A stretch of 64,000 nucleotides of DNA from Mycobacteroides saopaulense (GCF_001456355.1 NZ_CP010271.1:1426001-1490000); one strand, 5' to 3'; shown: positions 28,508-40,377, numbered from the stretch's first letter. Numbers and translations: made by a program. The notes: generated by a model not told the origin, from the sequence alone.

Positions 28508-29157
28508 TCTCCAAGCACCTCAACCCCGAACTGGCGCCGCAGGCGCGCTACATCTTGCCCTCGTTCATCGAGCACTCGAGCTTCGGTGTCAAGGAGTCGA
28601 ACCCCTACAACAAGCTGTTCGAGGAGCGCATCATCTTCCTCGGCGTGCAGGTGGATGACGCCTCGGCCAACGACATCATGGCGCAGCTGCTGGTGCTGGA
28701 GTCGCTGGATCCCGATCGGGAGATCACCATGTACATCAACTCCCCGGGTGGCTCGTTCACCTCGTTGATGGCGATCTACGACACCATGCAGTACGTCCGC
28801 TCCGACATCCGCACGGTGGTGCTGGGCCAGGCCGCGTCGGCCGCCGCGGTGCTGCTGGCCGCGGGCACCCCGGGCAAGCGCATGGCGCTGCCGAATGCGC
28901 GTGTGCTCATCCACCAGCCCGCGTTGTCCGGCGTGATCCAGGGTCAGTTCACCGACCTGGAGATCCAAGCCAAGGAAATCGAGCGCATGCGTGTGCTGCA
29001 GGAGACCACCTTGTCCCGGCATACCGGCAAGGACGCGGAGATCATCCGCAAGGACACCGACCGCGACAAGATCTTCACGGCCGAGGAGGCCAAGGAGTAC
29101 GGGATCATCGACGTCGTTCTGGAGTACCGCAAGCTCTCCGCCCAGGCGGCCTCGTAG
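28504..29157 (+). CDS. clpP2: ATP-dependent Clp protease proteolytic subunit 2
   Basis: 217 aa. Triad Ser112 (GQAASAAAV), His137 (LIHQPALSG) and Asp188. The GTG start overlaps the clpP1 stop as GTGA. ClpP2 provides the ring face that docks ClpX and ClpC1. A pro-sequence of ~12 residues is probably cleaved, as in the M. tuberculosis protein. Confidence 0.97.
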   Translation: MISKHLNPELAPQARYILPSFIEHSSFGVKESNPYNKLFEERIIFLGVQVDDASANDIMAQLLVLESLDPDREITMYINSPGGSFTSLMAIYDTMQYVRSDIRTVVLGQAASAAAVLLAAGTPGKRMALPNARVLIHQPALSGVIQGQFTDLEIQAKEIERMRVLQETTLSRHTGKDAEIIRKDTDRDKIFTAEEAKEYGIIDVVLEYRKLSAQAAS

Positions 29158-29412
29158 CCGCCGGGCGGCCGGCTGCGGATAACAGTTGCAACACACCGGT
29201 CCTCGGTGCGCGTCATCGGCGGCTCCGGTCGGTGTGAGGCGATATGTTCTCCAGCACGGCGACGCGTAAATGCCGTCGGTGCGATTCGCTTTATCGGTCG
29301 CGGTGCGGCCGAGGTAGCGGGTAGCGTCGGGTTCGACAGCTCGTTTGATCAGGGCAGGGACGTGTTGACATCACGATCCACCACCGCGTGACAGGAAGTA
29401 GGACCGGCCACC

Positions 29413-30693
29413 ATGGCACGTATCGGAGACGGCGGCGACCTGCTGAAATGCTCGTTCTGCGGAAAGAGCCAGAAGCAGGTCAAGAAGCTCATCGCCGGCC
29501 CCGGCGTGTACATCTGCGATGAATGCATCGACCTCTGCAACGAGATCATCGAAGAGGAGCTGGCCGACGCCGACGACGTCAAGCTCGATGAACTGCCCAA
29601 GCCTGCGGAGATCCGCGAGTTTCTGGAGAACTACGTCATCGGCCAGGACAACGCGAAGAAGACGCTGGCCGTCGCCGTCTACAACCACTACAAGCGCATC
29701 CAGGCCGGGGACAAGGCCCGCGATGCCCGCGGTGAGACCGTTGAGCTGGCCAAATCCAACATCTTGATGCTGGGCCCCACCGGCTGCGGCAAGACCTACC
29801 TGGCGCAGACGCTGGCCAAGATGCTCAATGTGCCCTTCGCCATCGCCGATGCCACCGCCCTGACCGAGGCCGGATACGTGGGCGAGGATGTCGAGAACAT
29901 TCTTCTCAAGCTGATTCAGGCCGCCGACTATGACGTGAAGCGTGCCGAGACCGGCATCATCTACATCGACGAGGTCGACAAGATCGCCCGCAAGAGCGAG
30001 AACCCGTCCATCACCCGGGACGTCTCCGGTGAGGGCGTGCAGCAGGCCCTGCTGAAGATCCTGGAAGGCACGCAGGCATCGGTGCCCCCGCAGGGCGGCC
30101 GCAAGCATCCGCATCAGGAATTCATCCAGATCGACACCACGAACGTGCTGTTCATCGTGGCCGGCGCGTTCGCGGGCCTGGAGAAGATCGTGTCCGATCG
30201 TGTCGGCAAGCGTGGCCTGGGCTTCGGTGCCGAGGTCAAGTCCAAGGCCGATATCGACACCACCGACCACTTCGCCGAGGTCATGCCCGAGGACCTGATC
30301 AAGTTCGGCCTTATCCCCGAGTTCATCGGTCGTCTGCCGATCGTGGCCTCGGTGACCAACCTGGACCGCGAATCGCTCATCACGATCCTGTCCGAGCCGA
30401 AGAACGCGTTGGTGAAGCAGTACACCCGCCTCTTCGACATGGACGGCGTCGAGCTGGAGTTCAGCCAGGACGCGCTGGAGGCCATCGCCGATCAGGCCAT
30501 CCACCGTGGTACCGGCGCCCGCGGTCTGCGCGCCATCATGGAGGAAGTGCTGCAGCCGGTGATGTACGACATCCCGAGCCGTGACGATGTCGCCAAGGTC
30601 GTGGTGACCGGCGAGACCGTCATCGACAACGTGCTGCCGACGATCGTGCCGCGCAAGCCCTCGCGCACCGAGCGTCGCGACAAGTCCGCCTAA
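29413..30693 (+). CDS. clpX: ATP-dependent Clp protease ATP-binding subunit ClpX
   Basis: 426 aa, same size as in M. tuberculosis. Zinc-binding domain with Cys13, Cys16, Cys35 and Cys38; Walker A GPTGCGKT (~121-128); Walker [10 protein letters not shown]; the sensor-2 region [13 protein letters not shown]; and the pore loop GYVGED. It unfolds tagged proteins and feeds them to ClpP1P2. AGGAAG lies upstream. A 255-bp gap from clpP2 suggests its own promoter. Confidence 0.97.
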   Translation: MARIGDGGDLLKCSFCGKSQKQVKKLIAGPGVYICDECIDLCNEIIEEELADADDVKLDELPKPAEIREFLENYVIGQDNAKKTLAVAVYNHYKRIQAGDKARDARGETVELAKSNILMLGPTGCGKTYLAQTLAKMLNVPFAIADATALTEAGYVGEDVENILLKLIQAADYDVKRAETGIIYIDEVDKIARKSENPSITRDVSGEGVQQALLKILEGTQASVPPQGGRKHPHQEFIQIDTTNVLFIVAGAFAGLEKIVSDRVGKRGLGFGAEVKSKADIDTTDHFAEVMPEDLIKFGLIPEFIGRLPIVASVTNLDRESLITILSEPKNALVKQYTRLFDMDGVELEFSQDALEAIADQAIHRGTGARGLRAIMEEVLQPVMYDIPSRDDVAKVVVTGETVIDNVLPTIVPRKPSRTERRDKSA

Positions 30694-30701
30694 GGCTCGT
30701 C

Positions 30702-31325
30702 GTGCAGAGCGCCATGGAGTTGGCGCGGGCCGAGCGCATCGACCTCGCCGAGCTCCTGGCCGGACTGACACCCGAGCAGTGGAATGCCCCGTCGTTGTGT
30801 AGCCAGTGGCGGATTCGTGACGTGGTGACGCACATGATCGGCTACGAAGACCTGAGCCGCGGCGAGTTCTACGCGCGTGTCGCCAAGGCCGGTTTCAACC
30901 CGAACCGAGCCAACGCCAATCGAGTCGCCGAGCTGGCTGACCGCACCCCCGAGCAGCTGCTGGAGATGGTGCGTGCCGCAGAAACGCCGGGGGTGCTGAC
31001 ATCGGGTTTCGGGGGGCGGATCGCGCTGCTGGACGGCATCGTGCATCAACAAGACATTCGGCGCCCGCTGGGGATTCCGCGTGAGATTCCCGAAGACCGG
31101 CTGAATGTCGCCATGGATTTCGCGCGCTGGGCACCGCCGGTGCGGGGTGCGCTGCGTGCCCGGGGTGTACGGCTGGTGGCGACTGATACGGGTTGGGCGG
31201 CTGGGAGGGGACCCGAGGTGACCGGGCCGGCGGAGGCGCTGCTGATGGCGATGGCGGCACGCCCATGCGTGCTGGCAGAACTCGCTGGGCCGGGTAAATC
31301 AACCCTGGCGCAACATATTTCGTAA
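30702..31325 (+). CDS. Mycothiol-dependent maleylpyruvate isomerase-family enzyme
   Basis: 207 aa, DinB-like four-helix bundle. Metal ligands are suggested by His in DVVTHMIGYED (~residue 45) and GIVHQQDIRRPLG (~110). The family uses mycothiol as cofactor for isomerisation, detoxification or S-transfer. The substrate is unknown. Only 8 nt after clpX, so probably co-transcribed. GTG start. Confidence 0.75.
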   Translation: MQSAMELARAERIDLAELLAGLTPEQWNAPSLCSQWRIRDVVTHMIGYEDLSRGEFYARVAKAGFNPNRANANRVAELADRTPEQLLEMVRAAETPGVLTSGFGGRIALLDGIVHQQDIRRPLGIPREIPEDRLNVAMDFARWAPPVRGALRARGVRLVATDTGWAAGRGPEVTGPAEALLMAMAARPCVLAELAGPGKSTLAQHIS

Positions 31326-31345
31326 CGCCTCGTAAGCTGGTACTG

Positions 31346-31885
31346 ATGTCCACCGAGTTCATGAGCCAGCCGACGCTAGAGGGCCCGACGCTCACCCTGC
31401 GTCCGTTGGAAGACGACGACGTTGAGCCGCTGTACCGTGCCGCCAGCGATCCCCTCATCTGGGCGCAGCACCCGAGTACGGACCGTCATCAGCGACCGGT
31501 GTTCGACAAGTGGTTCGCTGAGGCCTTGGCCGCGAAATCGCTTGTCATCATCGATCACTCGACGGGGGAGATGATCGGCTCCTCTCGTTTTTACGAGTGG
31601 GATCCGGACAAGCGTGAGGTCGCGATCGGGTACACCTTCATCACCCGCGAGTACTGGGGTGGGACCGTCAACGCCGAGCTCAAGACGCTGATGCTGGATT
31701 ACGCCTTCATCAACGCCGACCTGGTGTGGTTCCACGTGGCCGCGGCCAACCTCAGGTCGCAACGCGCGCTCGCCAAGATCGGTGCCCACGAGCACCACCG
31801 CCAAAAGCGGGAGATCAACGGCGCGCTGGAAGACTACGTGTACTTCACCATCACCGCTGCCGACTGGCGAGAAGCCTCCGACTGA
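31346..31885 (+). CDS. GNAT family N-acetyltransferase (RimJ/RimL-like)
   Basis: 179 aa. Opening TLTLRPLEDDDVEPLYRAAS and the acetyl-CoA region YTFITREYWGGTVNAELKTL, then VAAANLRSQRALAKIGAHE, are typical of GNAT enzymes acting on protein N-termini, ribosomal proteins or small amines. The substrate is not predictable. Confidence 0.85.
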   Translation: MSTEFMSQPTLEGPTLTLRPLEDDDVEPLYRAASDPLIWAQHPSTDRHQRPVFDKWFAEALAAKSLVIIDHSTGEMIGSSRFYEWDPDKREVAIGYTFITREYWGGTVNAELKTLMLDYAFINADLVWFHVAAANLRSQRALAKIGAHEHHRQKREINGALEDYVYFTITAADWREASD

Positions 31886-31933
31886 GCGCCACGTTCGCTA
31901 CCGAGTGAAACGTGGCACCGAATCGGCGACCGG

Positions 31934-32161
31934 TCAGTGCGTAACCGGATCGTCGTCGACGTCCACGCCCGACCGGGACCGGTCCTGCTCGGCCCGCTTA
32001 GCCGCTTCGCGCATCTCGAAGGCGTCCGTGGCGATCTCACCGATCTGCCGGGTGACATCGACCACCGCATTGGTGATGATCTTGGCGATCTCGCCCACGT
32101 GCTCGGCGGTCGACGACACGACCTCTTGCGCCAGGTCCTTGTTGCGTTCGAACTTGCTCAC
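31934..32161 (-). CDS. Small helical protein of unknown function, last gene of desaturase operon
   Basis: 75 aa from GTG 32161, preceded by AGGAG with 5-nt spacing (GTG 32164 is just before). Almost wholly alpha-helical (AQEVVSSTAEHVGEIAKIIT, VVDVTRQIGEIATDAFEMRE), amphipathic, with an acidic disordered tail. No signal peptide or membrane helix. It begins 13 bp after the desaturase stop on the same strand, so it may bind the desaturase or be a membrane-surface adaptor. No family recognised. Confidence 0.65.
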   Translation of the reverse strand: MSKFERNKDLAQEVVSSTAEHVGEIAKIITNAVVDVTRQIGEIATDAFEMREAAKRAEQDRSRSGVDVDDDPVTH

Positions 32162-32174
32162 CACGGCTCCTAAC

Positions 32175-33362
32175 TTACGCGTCTACCAGCTCGCCGCGCT
32201 CGTCAACGACGACGACCTCGGGTTCGGCCACCGTCCCCTTGTTTGCGTCTTGGCGTGCGTCCCGCTCGATGTGCACCACGAGCTCCTGTTCGCCGCGGAA
32301 CCAGCCGGTGGGAAGGGACAGGCGGGCGATCTTCTTCCAGGTGGACGAGAGCTGGGCGAACAGGCCACCCGTGTTGTAGGGCAGGCCGTACTTCTGGCAC
32401 AGCTCGCGCACCTCGGTGGCGATCTCCGGGTAGCGGTTGGCGGGCAGGTCCGGGAACAGGTGATGCTCGATCTGGTGGGACAGGTTGCCACTCATGATGT
32501 GAAAGAGCCTGCCGCCCTCGATGTTCGCCGAGCCAAGCAGCTGCCGGACGTACCATTCGCCGCGCGTCTCGTTGGCGGTCTCCTCCTTGGAGAAGGTCTG
32601 GGTGCCGGAGGGGAAGTGGCCGCAGAAGATGATCGAGAACGTCCACACATTGCGCACGAAGTTGGCCGACATGTTGCCCAGGAAGGTGATCGGAAACAGC
32701 GGACCGGTGAGCGCCGGGAAGATCACGTAGTCCTTGAGAACCTGCTTACTGGCCTTGCGCCACATGCCTTTGATCAACGGCTTGAGGTCGTACCACTTGC
32801 GCTTGCCCCTCACGATGTTCTCGGCCTCGAGCTCGTGCACCATGACGCCCCACTCGAAGAAGACCATCAGGGCGGTCGCCCATGCCAGGTTGCCCAGGTA
32901 GTACGGATTCCACTTCTGCTCGGGCGCCATGCGCAGGATGCCGTAACCCACGTCGCGGTCCATGTCGACGATGTTGGTGTAGGTGTGGTGCATGTAGTTG
33001 TGCGAGTGCCGCCACTGGTCGGCGGGGCACACGGTGTCCCACTCGAAGTCGCGTGAGTTGAGGCCCTTTTCGCGCATCCAGTCGTACTGGCCGTGCATCA
33101 CGTTGTGGCCGATCTCCATGTTGTCGAGGATCTTGGAGACGGACAGCGCACCTACCGCGGCGAGCCACACCGGCGGGATGAACCCCAGGTACATCAGGGC
33201 GCGCCCCGCGGCCTCGCAGCCGCGTTGTGTCTTGATGATCGAGTAGATGTACTCGCGGTCGCGCTCGCCCAGATCGCCGACGATCCGCTCGCGCAATGCA
33301 TCGAGGTCCTTGCCCAGCGCCTCGACATCCGCTGCGCTGATGGTGATTTCGTTGCTGGTCAT
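32175..33362 (-). CDS. desA3: Membrane acyl-CoA delta-9 desaturase (DesA3-like)
   Basis: 395 aa. The three histidine boxes of integral-membrane di-iron desaturases are present: HNVMH (86-90), HSHNYMHH (119-126) and HQIEHH (~295), with hydrophobic stretches at ~58-80, ~185-205 and ~240-275. It introduces a cis double bond into stearoyl-CoA, giving oleate for membrane lipids and mycolate or triglyceride synthesis. M. tuberculosis DesA3 (Rv3229c) pairs with the reductase Rv3230c, and the same pair lies here, 16 bp apart. Shorter than Rv3229c by ~30 N-terminal residues. Confidence 0.9.
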   Translation of the reverse strand: MTSNEITISAADVEALGKDLDALRERIVGDLGERDREYIYSIIKTQRGCEAAGRALMYLGFIPPVWLAAVGALSVSKILDNMEIGHNVMHGQYDWMREKGLNSRDFEWDTVCPADQWRHSHNYMHHTYTNIVDMDRDVGYGILRMAPEQKWNPYYLGNLAWATALMVFFEWGVMVHELEAENIVRGKRKWYDLKPLIKGMWRKASKQVLKDYVIFPALTGPLFPITFLGNMSANFVRNVWTFSIIFCGHFPSGTQTFSKEETANETRGEWYVRQLLGSANIEGGRLFHIMSGNLSHQIEHHLFPDLPANRYPEIATEVRELCQKYGLPYNTGGLFAQLSSTWKKIARLSLPTGWFRGEQELVVHIERDARQDANKGTVAEPEVVVVDERGELVDA

Positions 33363-33378
33363 CGTCTATCTCCTGGGT

Positions 33379-34470
33379 TTAGAGGTTGATCGAGACGTCA
33401 CCGACGGGCGCGGTGATGCAGAGCTGGATGTGCTGATCGGGGTCGTCGTTCTCGTCACCGGTGCGCAGGTTGCGGGTGCACCCGGATGTCTTCACCGCCG
33501 TGCAGGCGAAGCAGATTCCCATCCGGCAGCCGAATTCAGGTTGCAGACCGGCGGCCTCAGCCTGTTCGAGGATGGGACGACCGTCGTTCTCGGCGGTGAC
33601 GCCCGATGTGGCGAATCGCAGCACGCCGCCGGCTTCCCCGGTGGTGCCCGAGGTGGTGAGGGTGAACTCTTCGGTGTGCAGACGGTCGGAGAGTCCGCGC
33701 TCGGCGTACAGGACGCTCACCGCCTCGTGCAAGGAGGGCGGCCCGCACAGGAACGTCTGAGCGTCCGCATGCCAGGGCACGATCGCATCGAGCTGTTCGG
33801 CGCTGAAATGTCTGCCACCGGCGCGCGTGTACTCCGTGTGCACGGTCACCGACGGCACCTCGCCGAGTGCAGCGAGTTCGTTGGCGTACGCGTTGTCCGC
33901 TGCGGTGGGCGCGTAGTAGAGCACCGCGAGCTGACCCGGATACCCATTGCCGATGAGTGTTCTCGCCATTGAGAGCACGGGTGTAATCCCACTTCCGGCG
34001 GCAATCAGGACCGTCCGGATGGGACGCGGCGACGGAAGGACGAACGTGCCGGAGGCCGGGGTGATGCTGTACACGTCGCCGACCGCGGCATGCTTGTACA
34101 GATAGTTCGAGACCAGGCCCTCGGAGCGGCGGGCGATGGTCAGCTCGATGATCTCCCGGGCGTCGTCGGCGCACGAAGGCGAGAAGCAGCGGACGTGGCG
34201 CACGCCGTCGATCACAACTCCCAGTTGTACGAATTGACCTGCGTGAAAGCCCGTGAACTGGCGCGTTGTGCGCAACGTCAGGGTCACCGACCGGGTGGTG
34301 CGGCGTTGCACGCGGATGACGCGGGCGCGCGCCTCTTCCCAGGTGATCATCGGATCGACCAGCTCGAGATAGCGATCGACGGCATGTGGGGTCACGGCGG
34401 CTGTCAGCAGCCGGCCCAGGGACGACTCGGGGGTGAGGATGCGTCGGGTGGCTTTAGTTAGAAATGTCAT
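33379..34470 (-). CDS. Ferredoxin reductase-like electron donor of the desaturase (Rv3230c type)
   Basis: 363 aa from ATG 34470, which has GGAGGGAG upstream. FAD domain (FHAGQFVQLGV, SVTLTLRTT), NAD(P) domain (TVLIAAGSGITPVLSMA) and a C-terminal plant-type 2Fe-2S ferredoxin domain with Cys315, Cys320, Cys323 and Cys351. It passes electrons from NADPH to the di-iron desaturase encoded next. First gene of the three-gene operon, divergent from a TetR gene. Confidence 0.9.
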   Translation of the reverse strand: MTFLTKATRRILTPESSLGRLLTAAVTPHAVDRYLELVDPMITWEEARARVIRVQRRTTRSVTLTLRTTRQFTGFHAGQFVQLGVVIDGVRHVRCFSPSCADDAREIIELTIARRSEGLVSNYLYKHAAVGDVYSITPASGTFVLPSPRPIRTVLIAAGSGITPVLSMARTLIGNGYPGQLAVLYYAPTAADNAYANELAALGEVPSVTVHTEYTRAGGRHFSAEQLDAIVPWHADAQTFLCGPPSLHEAVSVLYAERGLSDRLHTEEFTLTTSGTTGEAGGVLRFATSGVTAENDGRPILEQAEAAGLQPEFGCRMGICFACTAVKTSGCTRNLRTGDENDDPDQHIQLCITAPVGDVSINL

Positions 34471-34499
34471 TCGAACTCCCTCCGTTAGGTTAACGAATG
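34469..34499. promoter_or_regulatory. Nested inverted repeats in the desaturase-TetR divergent region, candidate operator
   Basis: CGTTA (34483-34487) and TAACG (34491-34495) form a perfect repeat with a 3-bp centre, and outer half-sites ATTCG and CGAAT (to ~34499) flank it. The site lies just before the reductase start codon (34470), where a bound TetR dimer would block the operon. Confidence 0.45.
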
Positions 34500-34583
34500 T
34501 ACACTGAAATTGTGAACCAACATGCCCCCACTCAGTCAAGCCGTAGTGACCGTGTCGGTCATCACAGCGATACAGTGATCGCC

Positions 34584-35231
34584 ATGACCAGTCATCGAGA
34601 GCGGGGCTCGTACTCGGGTTCCTCGTCGCGACGTGACTCGGTTCGGGGTGAGCAGAAATTGCGCACCCGCACCGCCTTGATGGAAGCCGCTCTCGAGCTC
34701 TCGCGCACCCAGGCGTTCTCGGGATTGAGCCTGCGCGATGTGGCCCGCGGAGCGGGAATCTCGCCGACGGCGTTCTACCGCCACTTCTCGTCCCTAGATG
34801 ACCTGGGTGTCGCGCTGGCCGAAGAGGGGATGCGCATCGCTCGGGGGATCGCGCGGGAAATACGCCGCCGCGAACCGGCGACGTTGGCCGAGTCCATGCG
34901 CATCCTGGCCGAACAGGTACAGGAAAACCCGGATCAGCTGCGATTCGTCGTCACCGAGCGGTACACCGCGCCCACCGAGGTGCGCCGCGCGGTGAGCATC
35001 GAAATGCGTCTACTCGCGGGCGAGCTGGCGATCGATCTGGCCCGACGTGACCAAATGCGGCTGTGGGATTCCGCTGACCTGACCACGGCGGCCAACCTGA
35101 TTCTGTCCATCGCCGCCAACGCGGTGGCCGAACTCGTACAGCTCGACGCGGACACCGCCGAGGTCGTGGACGTCGCGACCAACGCCTTGAAGATGGCGTT
35201 CGTCGGTCTGCAGAACTGGCGTTCCAGCTAG
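34584..35231 (+). CDS. TetR family regulator, probable repressor of the desaturase operon
   Basis: 215 aa from ATG 34584. Helix-turn-helix (~25-75): ALMEAALELSRTQAFSGLSL, VARGAGISPTAFYRHFSSL. The remainder is the C-terminal ligand domain seen in actinobacterial regulators of fatty-acid genes. It is divergent from the reductase-desaturase genes with an inverted repeat between them, like FabR/DesT systems that sense acyl-CoA saturation. The ORF extends to 34497, but that region covers the likely operator. It ends in a CTAG stop overlap with the next gene. Confidence 0.8.
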   Translation: MTSHRERGSYSGSSSRRDSVRGEQKLRTRTALMEAALELSRTQAFSGLSLRDVARGAGISPTAFYRHFSSLDDLGVALAEEGMRIARGIAREIRRREPATLAESMRILAEQVQENPDQLRFVVTERYTAPTEVRRAVSIEMRLLAGELAIDLARRDQMRLWDSADLTTAANLILSIAANAVAELVQLDADTAEVVDVATNALKMAFVGLQNWRSS

Positions 35232-35404
35232 TTCGAGGTCTGCTGCCCGCGACGTTCTGATTCGCCGAGGCGCTGATGCAGCCGGTCGCGGATCTCTGCG
35301 ACCGTGTACGCCTTGCGTTTGCGTTGATCCCGGGCGACCAGCACGCCTCCCGCCGCCACCCCGACGGCCCCGGCGAGCCCGAGCCACTTCCACATGTTGG
35401 CCAT
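35228..35404 (-). CDS. 58-residue membrane protein of unknown function
   Basis: Translation begins MANMWKWLGLAGAVGVAAGG, has one transmembrane helix (residues ~6-24), a basic patch (RDQRKRK) and an amphipathic helix ending in QQTSN. ATG 35404 to TAG 35228. Short and easily missed, but the reading frame, membrane topology and exact CTAG stop overlap with the TetR gene, which recurs in the window, support a real gene. No family recognised. It diverges from the NlpC/P60-like gene, 22 bp away. Confidence 0.6.
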   Translation of the reverse strand: MANMWKWLGLAGAVGVAAGGVLVARDQRKRKAYTVAEIRDRLHQRLGESERRGQQTSN

Positions 35405-35426
35405 CGGTCCAGGCTACGGTGCGGGG

Positions 35427-36131
35427 ATGAGTGAGCAAGTGAGTGTGTCGATCGAGGAGGCGCTCGATGCGACACGCACGGGCGACATTTGGGTGTTCCG
35501 CGGTCGGTCGGGCCCGGACCGTCTCATTCAGACATTGTCGAACAGTCCGGTCAACCACGTCGGGATGACGCTGGCGATCGACGATCTGCCGCCGCTCATG
35601 TGGCATGCCGAACTGGGAAACAAGCTCACCGACGTGTGGACGGGCGATAACCATCGGGGAGTGCAGCTGCACGATGCGCGTGAGGCGATCGAGAGATGGT
35701 CACACGTCTACGGCCAGCGATGCTGGCTCCGTCAGCTCAGCCCGCGGGTCACAGCCGAGCAGGAGGACGTCGCCCTGCGGGTCGTGGCGCGGATGGACGG
35801 GACACCATTTCCTGCCACCGCCCGGCTGACCGGCCGGTGGATGCGCGGCCGACTCCCCACCATCAGCGACCTGACTCGTGGACTTCCCTTCGTGCACAAG
35901 AAGGTTCGTGAGGTGGCCGAACGGGACATCACGAAAAAACGGCAAGCCGGGCTGGAGACCGCGTTCTGCGCCGAGACGGTGGCGATCACCCTGGAGGAGA
36001 TGGGGCTGCTCGTCACCGAGAAGCGTTCGAACTACTTCGATCCGGGATCGTTCTGGAGCGGTGACAATCTGCCGCTGGCGCCGGGCTACTCGCTGGGCAG
36101 GGAGATCGCCGTCGAGGTGCCCGAGCCTTAG
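35427..36131 (+). CDS. Permuted NlpC/P60-like (YiiX/DUF830-type) cysteine hydrolase
   Basis: 234 aa. The papain-like site is in circularly permuted order: His in VNHVGMTLA (~residue 44) comes first and Cys in AFCAETVAI (~183) later, as in YiiX/LRAT-type proteins. No signal peptide, so it probably acts in the cytosol or at the inner membrane face on lipids, thioesters or peptides. Similar mycobacterial proteins are sometimes mislabelled guanylate cyclase. ATG 35427 with a GGGG stretch upstream. Confidence 0.6.
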   Translation: MSEQVSVSIEEALDATRTGDIWVFRGRSGPDRLIQTLSNSPVNHVGMTLAIDDLPPLMWHAELGNKLTDVWTGDNHRGVQLHDAREAIERWSHVYGQRCWLRQLSPRVTAEQEDVALRVVARMDGTPFPATARLTGRWMRGRLPTISDLTRGLPFVHKKVREVAERDITKKRQAGLETAFCAETVAITLEEMGLLVTEKRSNYFDPGSFWSGDNLPLAPGYSLGREIAVEVPEP

Positions 36132-36141
36132 GCAATCGGAC

Positions 36142-36900
36142 TCACGTGATCCGAATTGAGCGGACGAGCTGTTCGGCCGGCGCCAGATCCCGTTCGTGAT
36201 CAAAGTAGACGGCGAGCTGGACATGGCTGGGGACCCCGACTGCGAAGCCGAACAGTGCAGGTGCGCGTCCATCGGGTGACTGTTCGTCCACGCGGTAGGA
36301 ATGGAACAAGATTCCTTCGGCGGACCAGTCCTTGCGGTCATACGCAGCCGGGGAGGCGTTTTGGACAATCTTATCGAGACGTTGCCGCGGCTCTTCGATG
36401 TTCTCCCATACCGCGATCCACGCGGTGAGGCCGGGGCGCCACAGCACGAGGTGCTCGTCCTCGGTTCGTCGGCTCATGGGCTCGGGCGCAGCGATACTGC
36501 AATGTGCGGTCAGTTGGCCTCGCCCCTCGACCCACGGAAAGTCCGGATTCAATCCATGCGGGTTTGAAGCGTCGGGATCGACGGGCGCGCCCTCTGGATC
36601 CTCGACGAAGTGATCCCCCTCTCGTAGCCATGCGGTGCCGTGGCGTGCATCCAGATGAGGCAGTATCGCGCGGTCGTAGTTGGCAATGGTGTTGAGCGAG
36701 TACAGGCCCAGATTCGCGGCGTCGTCGACGTACTCCTGGCTCTCGTCGCCGGCGAAGAAATTCCAGCCGGAATAGTCGCGGAACATGAAACCCACCGGAC
36801 AGCCGTCAACGGTGATCCGATCGCTGGCGATGCAGGCCTCGTTCCGCGCGAGGTCGGGAACAATTTGATCGGCAGGAAGCCGGAACACCTTGTCTGTCAC
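36142..36900 (-). CDS. DUF2185 (Imm33-like) domain protein
   Basis: 252 aa. N-terminal half contains the DUF2185/Imm33 pattern: [20 protein letters not shown], then [17 protein letters not shown] and [18 protein letters not shown]. The C-terminal half (~145-252) is a separate domain with [18 protein letters not shown] and a beta-rich end. The start GTG 36900 overlaps the fdhD stop as GTGA. DUF2185 occurs among toxin-immunity proteins, but no toxin is near; here the coupling is to fdhD. Role unknown. Confidence 0.65.
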   Translation of the reverse strand: MTDKVFRLPADQIVPDLARNEACIASDRITVDGCPVGFMFRDYSGWNFFAGDESQEYVDDAANLGLYSLNTIANYDRAILPHLDARHGTAWLREGDHFVEDPEGAPVDPDASNPHGLNPDFPWVEGRGQLTAHCSIAAPEPMSRRTEDEHLVLWRPGLTAWIAVWENIEEPRQRLDKIVQNASPAAYDRKDWSAEGILFHSYRVDEQSPDGRAPALFGFAVGVPSHVQLAVYFDHERDLAPAEQLVRSIRIT

Positions 36901-37713
36901 CCGGTCACTCGATCTGCTCGGGTGTAGACGTTCATGCTGTCTGCGCGCAGAAACGCCACGAGCGTCATCCCAGACTGCGCAGCCAAATCGACAGCGAGTG
37001 AGGAGGGCGCCGACACCGCCGCCAGGATGGGAATGCCTGCCATGGTTGCCTTTTGGGCAAGCTCGAACGAGGCGCGTCCGCTCACCAGCAGAGTGGTCCC
37101 CGTCAGGGGCACCCTGTCGTTCTCCAGCGCCCACCCGATGACCTTGTCTACCGCGTTATGCCTGCCGATGTCCTCGCGCACCGCCAGCAGGCTGCCGTCC
37201 GCCGTGAACAATGCGGCGGCGTGTAGCCCGCCGGTGGTCGCGAAAACCTTTTGTGCCGCACGAAGTTTGTCGGGCAGACCGACCAGTGTGTTCGATTCGA
37301 TCGTGGAGGGGTCGTCGCCGGGAGAGAAGCGGCTGATGGTCCGCACCGCCTCCAGGGAACCCTTGCCGCAGACACCGCACGACGAAGTGGTGTAGAAGTT
37401 CCGCGTCACCGTCGGGTCGGGGGCGGGTACGCCGGGGGCTAGCGTCACGTCCAGAACGTTGTAGGTGTTCAGGCCGTCGGGGCCGTCGCCCTGGCAGTAC
37501 CGCACCGTCATCAGGTCGTCGCGACTACCGATGACACCCTCGGTGAGCAGGAATCCCTGGGTGAGTTCGACATCCGATCCAGGGGTGCGCATGGTGACGG
37601 CCACCGGCTGCCCGTTGACTCGAATTTCCAGAGGTTCCTCGACGACGAGAGTTTCGCTGCGGTCGCCTCGCCCGACGCCCTCGATGCGCCTGATCCTGCG
37701 CCTGTCCGTGACC

Positions 37714-37721
<8 letters not shown>
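36897..37721 (-). CDS. fdhD: Formate dehydrogenase accessory sulfurtransferase
   Basis: 274 aa. Active-site motif [10 protein letters not shown] (Cys115, Cys118) and the C-terminal [16 protein letters not shown] region, which binds cofactor. FdhD transfers sulfur from a cysteine desulfurase to the molybdenum of bis-MGD enzymes. It overlaps the end of the oxidoreductase gene by 8 bp. The M. tuberculosis pair is Rv2899c-Rv2900c. Confidence 0.93.
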
Positions 37722-40059
<2,338 letters not shown>

Positions 40060-40224
40060 TCTGGACCCGTCGTCCAGTCTGGGTGTCACTAGCCTCGGCC
40101 GGTCTTTCCCAGGTGACGGCATCGCGGGGTAACCAAGCAGATGCTTGGCTCGTGCTTGTGATTTGCCTCACGTCTACTGGCGGGTACCGGGGCAACTGCA
40201 CTGGCCAGGCAGCGAGAATGGCTC

Positions 40225-40234
40225 GACACGTGTC
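40225..40234. promoter_or_regulatory. Palindrome between fdhF and korA, candidate operator
   Basis: GACACGTGTC, a perfect 10-bp palindrome, located ~165 bp from the fdhF start and ~144 bp from the korA start. Its regulator is unknown. Confidence 0.3.
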
Positions 40235-40364
40235 AAGTTTCGTGCCTGCGGGTATGGCCTCGTCAAGGTCAGCGGTGTGAAAGTGCAATAATCGGTACCG
40301 AGAGTGACAGAAAACTCTGCTGAATGGTGGCGTACGTACCGTCACCGCCAGAGTTCGTCGTGAA

Positions 40365-40371
40365 AGGTAGG
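40365..40371 (+). promoter_or_regulatory. Ribosome binding site favouring GTG 40378 for korA
   Basis: AGGTAGG lies 6 nt before GTG 40378. The ATG at 40324 is in frame but lacks such a site. Confidence 0.45.
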
Positions 40372-40377
40372 TCACCG

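Larger units (their letters stand above)
40060..40377. other. 318-bp divergent intergenic region between fdhF and korA
   Basis: No gene. It holds a perfect palindrome GACACGTGTC (40225-40234), a purine-rich stretch before korA and a possible ribosome site AAAGGTAGG. Both operons probably start here. Confidence 0.6.

Noticed and set aside
36142..36900. Toxin-immunity locus based on the DUF2185/Imm33 protein
   Set aside because: No polymorphic toxin, secretion signal or Rhs/CdiA-like gene is nearby; the context is molybdoenzyme maturation.
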